Below, piece after piece: positions 33,081 to 42,782 of a DNA stretch of 64,000 nucleotides; the stretch's first letter is position 1, and each line of letters starts with the position of its first letter. Below the pieces are notes generated by a model. That model was not told where the DNA came from and did not search any database. It saw only the letters and a program-made list of their open reading frames with translations. The stretch lies in assembly GCF_001641265.1 (NCBI RefSeq), contig NW_020167533.1, positions 434,001 through 498,000 on the forward strand, given 5' to 3'. Source of the stretch: Pseudogymnoascus destructans (taxonomy: Eukaryota > Ascomycota > Leotiomycetes > Thelebolales > Thelebolaceae). The position numbers and the translations under genes are program-made.

Positions 33081-35235
33081 CTGTATGTTATGAGGAATAG
33101 CCTCACCTTCCTTCCTTCTTCTTCTTCTTCTTCTCTCTTTAGATTCAATCTAGATTACTTTTCCTGGACTGGCATCATGACCTCTATGACCATCGTAACA
33201 GGAACTATACTGAGTATGCTGCTGTTACTGCTCATTGGATTAATGAGAAATGGCAACAAAGGTCAAAGTTGCTTTCAAGATCCTATTCACAGCGGCAAGT
33301 ACTTAGCTAAGCAGTTAGCTACAGTAACAGACAGTCTAGACATCACAGGTGCAATCTTTACATACACGTGAGACAATGCATCAGCAAACACTATGATGCT
33401 CTTAGAATATGAGAAGTTAGCAAACAACTGTCAAACATCAACTTAACAACCTTAGACATTTACTGTTAAAGAAGGTGACATTCAGTGCATTGCACATATT
33501 ATAAATATTGCAGTACAAGCTGCTTTTAAGAGCTTAAAAGCTGACATAGATACAGAGACAGAAGCATACTGGTGTAAGCAAGGTGTAGCTCGGATTCCAC
33601 ATACTAGGAATACTTATGTAGAAGTTATGAACACTCTAGCAATATTACGAAGGCATATTTATGTATTCCGCAATCGATGAGCATAGAAGGATGCTTTATA
33701 ACGGCAAACTAAAACAGCAGGCTTAAAGCCACAGCAGTTATCACTTGATATGCCTATGTGTTGGAATTCAACATATCATATGCTTCATACAGCACTAAAC
33801 CTCCACATATCAATTATAGCAGTTTGCACAACACAGCAACTTGATATTAGTATGCAAGACATTGCATTAACTACAGAAGATTAGGCTATTATTAAGGATC
33901 TTGAACAACTGTTCTTAATATTCTTAAAACCATCAAGATGACTACAAAGTGATTCTTATCTAATGCTAAACTTTGCTATTCCACTTTATTTAAAAATGAT
34001 AAATAAAGTTAAGAAGATGCAACATGATGTTGGCGAGCACTCTATAATTAGTATTGCGTACGCAGCTGCTTATCTAAAGCTTCATGAGTATTATACTCTT
34101 ACAACAAACCAACAATGCAAGCACTCAGCTGTAGCTACAATTTGTGATCTACAGATGAATCATATCATATTTAAGAAGATTTATCTAGACAGTATAGATG
34201 ATATACGAAGATCACGGGCAAGAGCTTAGTTTGAAGACGTCTATAGAAAATACAAGACATGACAATATCATCTTGATACAGAGCACATTGAGCATTAGGA
34301 AATGCAAATAACAGAGAACAAGAGCCGGATTCTAATGAAGACTTATTTGCATCAAGGCATATCATTTGAAGAGCCAAAATGGAAACGATGGATGCTTGAA
34401 CCAAGAACGGACCAAAGCCACAAGGTCTGCCAACCACTGTGGGATGCAAACACAAGTGCGCCTTTCCGCTCCACGTGCATCCGACGCAGCTTGATTGCCG
34501 TGCAAAAGTAGTACAGGAGACAGCGCCGAACTGCAGCCTCACAGGCTCATGTCGGCGCCTTGCATCTCTGCAGCGCACTGAGCCTCATGAGACAAGAGGT
34601 TGCATCCCCTCGCAGCCCTGGAACAGAAGCGGGATTTTTTTGGGCGGGAATTGGCTTGGAGGCTTGGGACTGGGTTATTGGGGTAAGGATATAAGTTACG
34701 GAGTATATACGGTACTACAATACTCGTACAGTACTTTGGGACAATAATTGTTAAACGTGCAATGATCGTCTCCCCCCCTGTAGAAGTGTAGTCCAATAAA
34801 AACTAAAACAGCGTCGAGGTGGAACTACTACATGGGTCCCCTGTTACCAAAGAACGAGTACTACTATATACCTATATAATACCATGGTGCTGGGGAGGGA
34901 GCGGCGGTTTTGCGAAGGGAGTGGCGGTTTTGCGAGGAGGGAGCGGCGGATTTGCGAGTTACGGTGTGGGGAACATATATTAGACGGAGCGAACGGATGG
35001 GTATCTTTAAATATTGGTCTTCAAAACAATATCAGTACCTAATAGTTGCTCAAGTTGCTCGAGACCATCTGCCCCATCAGAGCGGGTATTTAGCAATGGC
35101 AGTGATATTATCACAAAGAAACGAAACAAGTTATCACCATTAACAATTAGCTATCTACTCTGCTTACGGAATTGGGGTCAGTTGCCAGATGCTAACAGCG
35201 ACGGGGATGATGCAGATGATGAGGCTGAGAAATAA
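33081..35235 (+). pseudogene. Heavily decayed hAT transposase
   Basis: Pieces in order are DNASANTMMLLEYEKLANN (about 33370), CIAHIINIAVQAAFKSLKAD (about 33490), PMCWNSTYHMLHTALN (about 33750), ISIAYAAAYLKLHEYYTL (about 34050) and finally SAPSERVFSNGSDIITKKRN (about 35075), the C-terminal dimerisation motif. Many stops and frame changes separate them. The lineage differs from the hAT at 2503. About 700 bp between 34290 and 35010 match no transposase and include three units of about 20 bp around GGGAGCGGCGG at 34895-34960. Confidence 0.75.
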
Positions 35236-35699
35236 GGCTTAATTTGCAGTATTATATTTTGTTATATAGGTCGCGGGTTATCACTTCTATAGCCACATTT
35301 CATTGTCTACAGTAATTATCAAAGCTTCATTTTTCTTAATTGAGGCTCAAATTCCTGTTAAAGTATCTGTAAATACCTACCTTAGCTGGGCAAGGTCGCC
35401 TAGATACTTACCTTACCTGGTGAGGACCTAGATACAACCTGGGACACTGATTTATTTTGTATGAATCAATTAAATGTATACAACGAACATATATTCCTCA
35501 AACCGAACCAAGGAATCACTACCATTGAACATTCTTTGAGACATAGATTTAAGCTGAATAGTACGAATATTATCTTCTCCTTGTATAATAGCCTACAATA
35601 CCCCTTTCTAACATTACATACCGTGGCATGACCGTATAATATACTCCCGCTGAAAAACTTCCCGACTCCATCCACATCATCGCATTTTATCATTCGAGG
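35236..35699. other. AT-rich intergenic DNA
   Basis: This is the 3' flank of the Nup53-like gene. Nothing else is recognised. Confidence 0.4.
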
Positions 35700-37105
35700 C
35701 TAGTCATCCTTATTGCTACCTGCAATATCGCCGCCGAAAAGACCGAGCCAGAAATCGAGCCACCACATCAGCCTCCAGTAGAAGCTGGCAAGCACCCAGT
35801 CGAATTCCCCGTCATCCTTCCTAGTCACCTCGCTCCCAATGATATCTCCAGTAATCCAGCTGATGACGGGTATGCTGGCAAGTAGTTTCTGCGAATAGCT
35901 TTGTTGTGGAAGCAAGGTATCTGATGCGGGCAGGAGCTGCATTTTCTTCGCTGTAGGAATGCGTCGGCAGAACACATCGTCATCCTTACTCCTGGCAGGT
36001 AATTGAGGTCCACCCGTGAGGGTTGAAGTTGATTGTGTCTCGCTAATCGTCACGGTATCCAAAGTAACCTCACTCGTATCTGGACTTGGGGGGCTAGGAA
36101 TACTAGCCCACCTGCCTGCACTTGACACCGTCGAATTCCTCGGCAAGCTTCCAAATGGCCTGTCCCTCCCCGCCGCAGACCAGTCTTTCCTGCCAGCCGC
36201 GGCCCCGAGTGTATGCCTTTCCTTCCCTCCATACCCCGGCGCTGGCACTGCGTCGAGCTCTGTTGGTGGTCCGCCTCTCCACAACTCTGCGTAAACACTG
36301 AATCCCATAATCGTTTGTGGGCTTTCTTCAATCGCCACCTCCGCTGCTTCTTCGCTTTCGAATGTGATCTTGATCCAGTTTTCGCCACCGGCAAAGCTTA
36401 AAGCTTTCGCCCTCTCTTCTGGCGTCAGGGTTCTGGCTCTCAGTGCGGTGGGATCTCCGCGACCGGCCTTAAACTTTAGCTGAGACAGAGCTGGGTCCCG
36501 TGGGTAGTCTTCGAGAATCGTGCCCGCAAGAGTCTCGTAGTAGGAAATGGCTGCATATTGTTGTGCGCTGGGAAATCCACGGAGGATGACTTCGGTTGGG
36601 ATGCGGTGGACGGGGTGGTGTACGAGGTTCGGCTCATGATCCGTGTCACTGTTGCGATCATGTTGCAACACAGGTTGTGTGAGGCTTCGCTGCGAACCTA
36701 AGGGCCGGCGAGATTTATCTGTGGCCGAAGTGCCTGAGGGCGTCGGTTTTCTGGTGAATTCGGCCACGTATGAGGAGAAGATCGCATCTGCAACAAGAAT
36801 ATTCGGGTCTTCTTTCCTTGCTGGCGTTCCTGTCTTTGAGCGCGAACGCCTGACCGATCGTCCAAAGGAGCCGCTTTCGGGGATGGGCTTGCGTGCGCGG
36901 GTGTTGTGTTGGGTTTCCGAGCTGTGGGAGTTGAGGTCAGCAAAAGGTTCAGCAGGGTAATCGGCCTGGTCGTGGCGATATCGAGGATGAGATGGAAATC
37001 GAGGAGGACATACCTAGGGAAGACCATCGCATATGGGCGCTGGATCCCGTCTTCTCCTACATATAACTCGTCGTCCGGAACATTGTGGAGAATGAGAGGA
37101 GGCAT
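35700..37105 (-). CDS. Nup53/Nup35-type nucleoporin
   Basis: Exons are 37105-37014 and 36921-35700, with a 92-nt intron with GTATGT donor, giving 437 aa. The N-terminus MPPLILHNVPDDELYVGEDG is a conserved start in ascomycete members. An Nup35-type RRM covers about residues 139-250 (PTEVILRGFPSAQQYAAISY, ENWIKITFESEEAAEVAI, FSVYAELWRGG). This domain dimerises and does not bind RNA in the family. The C-terminal 25-30 residues are hydrophobic and Trp-rich (FDWVLASFYWRLMWWLDFW), matching the membrane-binding amphipathic helix. It would act in the inner ring of the nuclear pore. It diverges from the FMP46-like gene across a 374-bp shared promoter. Confidence 0.82.
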
Positions 37106-37479
37106 CGCGGCTGTTTATATTATGGGAAGGGCGTATAAACAAAGAAGCACCTAGATGGCTGCGATGTGAAGCAGTTGTGAGGGGACAAAATCGGATCTGT
37201 TGCTGAGGTCGCTGTCGCAGCGATTTATTGTTGATGAACTTCGCGATTTCTGCTGATCCCTGGAGCAACGCGATTCGTCGCCCTGCAGGGGTTTAAGGGA
37301 AGGAGTTATTCCGTACCGAGCCGCCTATGTCATAGCTCCACAACGTCGACATCAAGGTTAATACCATTTATTTACAACCCACGACTGTGAGAAACATTAG
37401 AACAATTAAAACAATCAATTGCTATTAGATACTTCAAGATGTTTAGATTTGTAAGTATGGGGCCATCTTGGGGTCGAGA
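37106..37479. promoter_or_regulatory. Shared divergent promoter of Nup53-like and Fmp46-like genes
   Basis: A 374-bp region lies between two diverging start codons. It contains an ATG at 37439 (Met-Phe-Arg-Phe followed by GTAAGT) that resembles the usual first exon of the downstream gene but does not join in phase to the next AG acceptors except at an implausible 35-nt distance. No clear TATA box is seen. Confidence 0.4.
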
Positions 37480-37971
37480 ATGGAGCTAACAGCCAACCAG
37501 CGCAAAGGCCTCGACGTGATTACGCTGTTCCACAGCCCAACAGCCCCAGCTTCGATGAGAGTCCACAGTCTCTTGAAGCAAGCTTCAGCGGCCGCAGGAG
37601 AGACAGCTACAGAGGACCAAGCGAGTGACCACACGCAACAGACAAAGAGCAGCGTACAGACGCAGTTCGAGCTCAACGTTATCGAAGACGCCCCGACCCC
37701 GGATCAGCTGAAGAGCATTCTCGAATACGTCGGAGCGAATGGAGCCGGCAAAGTCGTCCAGGGCGCAACGAGTGAGAAGGATGCCTTTGCAAAGTGGAAG
37801 AAGGATAACGGCAGCTTCCAACGGCCATTGGTAAGCTCCCAGCGGTTGGAATAGCGTGGCGTGGCGCAGGCTGACAGAAGGTAGACGGTCGACTGGAACA
37901 ACGGAAAGGTGGTGGCAGGTGCAAATGAATCGGAGATTCGGAAATTGTTGGAATCGCTGCCAAAGGAATGA
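37480..37971 (+). CDS. Fmp46-like mitochondrial redox protein (DUF1687)
   Basis: Exons are 37480-37830 and 37885-37971, with phase-0 intron GTAAGC...GGTAG, giving 145 aa. The thioredoxin-like fold shows ITLFHSPTAPASMRVHSLLK near the start, FELNVIEDAPTPDQLKSIL in the middle and VDWNNGKVVAGANESEIRK at the end, the last typical of the family. Relatives are annotated as small mitochondrial redox proteins of unknown substrate; a CxxC pair is not visible. The first ATG that gives an open frame is used. A short upstream exon encoding MFRF is possible and would supply the usual N-terminus. Confidence 0.7.
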
Positions 37972-39005
37972 TTTTGAATTTAGCGTTCCCACACCGGCGG
38001 CATTTCCCGCCTGTCTCTCGATACCTCAAGTGAAGGTGGCTCGAGAAGTGTTGTTATATAGATTGGTGAATTTCACTCCACTCTTTCCAGGCTCACGAGC
38101 AAATCAAGTAAATAGCGAACCCAGGGTGGTTTTGAATGTGCTGAGTCAACATGCTTCTTTCAATTCTTGGTGGGGACCTGTGGTAGCTTTCGTGATCAAT
38201 AACAGCCTCTGTCATATTTCCAGCAGTCTCATAATTATAGTCTGTTTGCAGCGTTGGTTATATGGGATCGGGTACTGACTGAGGTGTGTGGCTTCATACG
38301 GGCTGCCGTTTGGAGAGAAAAGTGAAATATAATCCAAGCACTTGCAGCTTGAGTCGAGGAGGATTAATGAGCCTGCTATTATCAGAAGCAAGAAGATGCC
38401 GGTTATCTCATTCTCGTCAAATCCACCGTGGCGCTGTCGCGCCTTCCCATCTCGTCAAGAAGTGGAAGTGATTTTTTTTGTTCTCTTTGTTGGCTTCTGC
38501 TCCTTCCTTCTCTCCTGCCTCCCTCCTGCCTTGTTTACTTTTAGAATTGCACAACTGGGTGGCACCTTCCTGTTGGATACTTGGCACTCAACGCTTGATG
38601 TTTGACGTGGACGCGTCTTCCCTCTCTACTCTTTCTTTCTTAACTTTCTCTTTCAACTTCTCTCTCAACTTCTCTCTCAACTTCTCTCTCAACTTCTCTC
38701 TCAAACTTCTCTCTCAACTTCTCTCTCAACTTCTCTCTCAACTTCTCTCTCAACTTCTCTCTCAACTTCTCTCTCAACTTCTCTCTCAACTTCTCTCTCA
38801 AACATGGTCGACACAGCGTCGTAACTATTGCATTCAACACAGAAATCCGCTTAAATTGGCTTGACAGTTCTGTGCCATCTATAAGAAGGCTCCAGGTTAG
38901 TGCTGTTTATCCACTCCAATTATAAACCATGTTCTCAACACCCAATGCAGATAAACTCAGCTTCAGCTTCAATATCTGCAGCTCGTGCCTTCCGATCTGA
39001 CCTAC
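37972..39005. other. Intergenic region upstream of the RRM gene
   Basis: About 1 kb without a convincing gene. It contains the 12-bp minisatellite at 38640-38802 and a short pyrimidine-rich leader. Open frames here are by-products of the repeat. Confidence 0.45.
38640..38802. repeat. 12-bp minisatellite, about thirteen units
   Basis: The unit CTCTCAACTTCT is repeated about thirteen times, with an extra A in two places (near 38704 and 38798). The strand bias is strong: pyrimidine-rich on plus, purine-rich on minus. Being a multiple of three, it keeps frames open on both strands; the minus strand would read REKL repeats. Confidence 0.9.
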
Positions 39006-42000
39006 ATGATGAGTGTATGTTATCCCTGGTTACCAGTCTAAGCTTCATTTCTAATCTCCTCTTTCGGATTTCGTCCCACAGATGCTACCCATGGCACCGT
39101 TAATGCCGCCTAATGGCTTCATTGAGCTGCCTGTCGTCCCAGGATATGTGCCTCCTGAGCTGTTTACCAATTTCCCGCTAAATGCTCCTGCTTTCTTCTC
39201 GACCAACCTCAGATCACGCGCTATTCGACTTGTACCGAAACCGGCACCACAATATGCGGTCCGAACCAATGATCCAAACGATATTTACGAAAGAGCTAAT
39301 TCCTATCGAGATAAATATCCAGATTTCGTTCATACTATCCAATCTTTGCCGATTGCCTGGGACGATCTATACACTTATTTTGACCCCTTGGATATCTGGA
39401 TGGAGGGAGCCGGCTTCTGCTTCCACGTCATCCACCGTCTCGCAGGCACCAATATCGAGAAGAGACGACAGATAGAGTCATTTGTCAACGAATGGTCTGT
39501 AGTCAATCTCGCAAAGCTTGCCAGAGTGCCCCCCAACACGCCTGTCATAGCGGCATTTGAACCCGAAGATTATCAGTACTTCGACTTCGACAACTTGGCT
39601 CCCACCGACATTGTTGATGTATGCAATTTTCTTGCTCAACGGTGCTATGCTCTGCAACCACAACTCCATCTTATCAGAGAAGGCCTCGCCCGGTCCGTGG
39701 AAATTGATAGAAATAATTTTGCTCCCCCAGGTTAGTTAAGATCAACAAATCATCGCCGCACTATGCTATTTGCCACCATTTGAGCGAAAAATAACAAAAT
39801 TCCCGGCAGTTCCAACTCGATCCGGCCGAAAGGCCCAACACCAGATTCCATGGCAGGAATCTCCAAATTCAGACGCAATAGGGCTTGGGATTGCTTCTGC
39901 TAGAGAGTCTACTGGAGAATATCAGCACCGGCGTGAAGTCTCGTTCGAAAAGAATTGCGGCATTGTGAGGAGAACGGATATCCCTACGCTCCCATATATA
40001 CTAACTATTTGTTAAGGTCCGATACCCTCAATGTTCGCAGACGAAAATCGAACCGATTTACACGTATAATCCGCATAGAATCTCTCGGAGTGGACCTGTG
40101 GCTCTGGCCGGGCCGATTCTAACGGCCGTTACGCCACCTCGCGACTTCAAAGACCGAGCATTGGCCAACGATGACGACCAGAATCGAGTAATATCTGGTT
40201 CCAAGCCTAGAGTTAACCGGAACAGGGCCTATTCAAATGTGTCCAGGAACAAAACCTTTACAAAGTACGAGGCTGTAGCACTCGTTGAAGTCAAAACTGC
40301 CATTCTAGATCCACAGAATCCTGCGGGGAAAAATTATTATATTCAAAACTCCGCGAAACTCATGAACACCGTAATCGAAGAAGGCCGTTCGATCTATATC
40401 AGGGGATTTACAGACGATGAGTTCACTTCAGACCTTGTTCCAACAATGATGGAGTGTTGCGGAGAGATCGGGGAATATAGACCCATCAAGGGCTTTGCAT
40501 TTATGACGTAAGTTATTGAACCCTCGGCCATGTTTTCGTTGCCTTTACGCGGATTCTAACCCTTGGTTTTAGCTTCAAAGCCCATACGAGCGCTACAGAG
40601 GCAATCCGACGCTTCAATGGATTCTTTTATGATGGCGGAGTATTGATAGTTGCACCCTATCGGAGAAAGGCCGAGTTTGATAATCGGAATGGGCCAAATC
40701 GCTACCAAGGAGACTCGTTTAGAGGCAACCAGCGCTACATGAACGATCATACTGGAGATCCATCCGAAGCTGGTGAGCACAGGCGAACTTATAAAACCAC
40801 TGAAAGAGATCAGAATGCCAGTGTTTCAAACAATGGAGCTCAAATGCCGAGAAAAGAATCTAGCACACCTTCAAAACGACACAATACGCCGTCCATACAG
40901 AATCTTGCGATTAAGAAGACATATATTGAAAGTGGCACTATGCCCAGATGTGGGAAGGGACCGACAAGTTCAGGCCAGTCAACCAAGACGACGAAGTCTG
41001 TTGACACAGGCAAATTACGGTAAGTAATGCCCATACCTACAATTTGGCAGATACTGACTGCATACGACAGAAGCGACAGCATCTCAGACATTCCAACCAA
41101 GAAGGGGTCATTTGTTTCTGAAGACCTCTCTGTACCCGAGGAAGGAAAATATGGGACCTCATTCAGCAGCTATAGTTCATCCTTTACTCACAAGGAAAGC
41201 ATATTTGATGAATCGCCGGCGGAGACCTTGCTCTACCACACCATGAAAATTTTTGAGAGCTCGTTTGGCAACAAGGAAAGTTCTATTACCAGCGGCGTTA
41301 TCTCAGTTTCCCCCGAGCGTCGTGATCCCAGCTCGACCATGGGAGAATCGGATAGGCTTGGAAAAAAGAAAAAGAAAAAGCTTAAGAACATCGATTTTAA
41401 TGTAATACCCACTGCTGGCACTGGCCACTCAACACGCAAGATGACGGGTGAGGCGATGAGTGCTGAGGCATTAAAAGCTGAGGGCGTATCTGATGCAAAC
41501 AACGACGACGCTGGCTCTTCTAACCCCCTGAAACTGGATTCTAAGACAAGAGACGAAGAATCCTCCACGCAGCCTACTTCAAGTAAAAGCCTGACAGGAA
41601 TCGGCGAGTTTGGAGGCAGAGCACCTTTGAAAAGGCCGACGAAGGTAAACCATGGTTCTCCTAGAAAGTTAACCACGGACGAGGGGTCGCCCAGATCCTC
41701 AAAGAAAAAGCATGGCAAGACGGACAGTAATACCTCATCTTTTGGTATCGAAGCCAGAGTGAAGAAATATGAAGGCTACGAACCAACTACGAATGAGATT
41801 ACTTACAACGCTGGTGAGGCCCCTCAGTCAGAGGCTAGAAATCATGTGAAGGTCAAGTTTTTTAAAAGAAACAAGTCCAGCATCGACCTCAAAGAGAACA
41901 CACACTCCGAGCGTGTCCTTCCAGCTACAGAGGTCAATATACTTGCCGACCCCACACACTGGCCGAGTCTTGGAGAAGGGAAGCCCAGTTGCCATGGTCA

Positions 42001-42372
42001 TGGCCATTCAACCGTGGCGCCGTTGAACCCCGCGCCGGATGGATGCTTGGTGACAGCGAGGAGGAATTCTATGGCAGCTATTATTTCTCAAAAAACTAGA
42101 ATCGTTCCTGCAGTACCACTGCTTCTTCGATCCGTGACAATGGCCGAGACGAGGTCTGTCAGCAGTGATTCAGCCAAGAGGTATTTCATTATCTATATTT
42201 CCATCCCTAATTTGTTTTCTGACATAATTGCAGCGACGACACGATCATCACTGTCGCCAACACCACAGGGACCAGACTCTGGCCTGCAGTAGTGAAGTGG
42301 GCCGGGAAGCCTCCGAGCACAGACGTCGTTGAAAACCAGCCCGAAGCAGCCGACCCCGCCAGCTGCCCGTAG
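39006..42372 (+). CDS. RRM-domain protein of unknown role (999 aa)
   Basis: Seven exons: 39006-39014, 39082-39730, 39810-39964, 40017-40507, 40573-41019, 41071-42180 and 42234-42372. They sum to exactly 1000 codons, with every junction in phase, which supports the model. The tiny first exon encodes Met-Met-Ser. Introns have GTATGT, GTTAGT, GTGAGG and GTAAGT donors, and one has TACTAAC. An RNA recognition motif lies at about residues 395-470 (RSIYIRGFTDD, IKGFAFMTFKAH, GGVLIVAPYRRK). The rest is low in complexity, Ser/Lys-rich, with a run of six Lys near residue 620. It is probably RNA-binding. I do not recognise an orthologous group with a known function. Confidence 0.75.
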
Positions 42373-42782
42373 TATTATATTTGACAAGTGGACGTTGCTA
42401 TCTTCTTTTGCGCCCGGGATTAGTGAGAATGGAAGGGTAGGGGCCATGAGCCTGAATTATAAATAGATGCCTTGAGCACGTACGAAACTGGCGGCAAATA
42501 GTGGCTACACCAGGTCGGCTTTTAAAAGGGGGAGTCAGTGAGTGGGATCCGAATGTTATTGTAGTACGGAGCGCATACAGATGAAGAATTCATATGGCTT
42601 CCAAGATGGCTTCATTTGACCTAGAGCAAGGGACGTAGAAAACACGATATTTGTCAATTGATTTACATACTAAAATTCCCCATTCTACCAATATTTTCAA
42701 GGAGCATCTCCCATACACCCCTTCTAATTTTGGTATCGATTCCAAACGCCCGCTTCCCATGTCATAAGACCAGACCAACACA
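42373..42782. other. Intergenic region between convergent genes
   Basis: About 410 bp lies between the 3' ends of the RRM gene (plus) and the beta-glucosidase gene (minus). Nothing is recognised. Confidence 0.4.

Noticed and set aside
37439..37479. Possible first exon (Met-Phe-Arg-Phe) of the Fmp46-like gene
   Set aside because: Attractive because the family often starts this way, but the only in-phase acceptor leaves a 35-nt intron without a branch site, so the later ATG is used.
38640..38840. Minus-strand frame of REKL repeats
   Set aside because: It is produced by the 12-bp minisatellite; no start context or neighbouring coding sequence.
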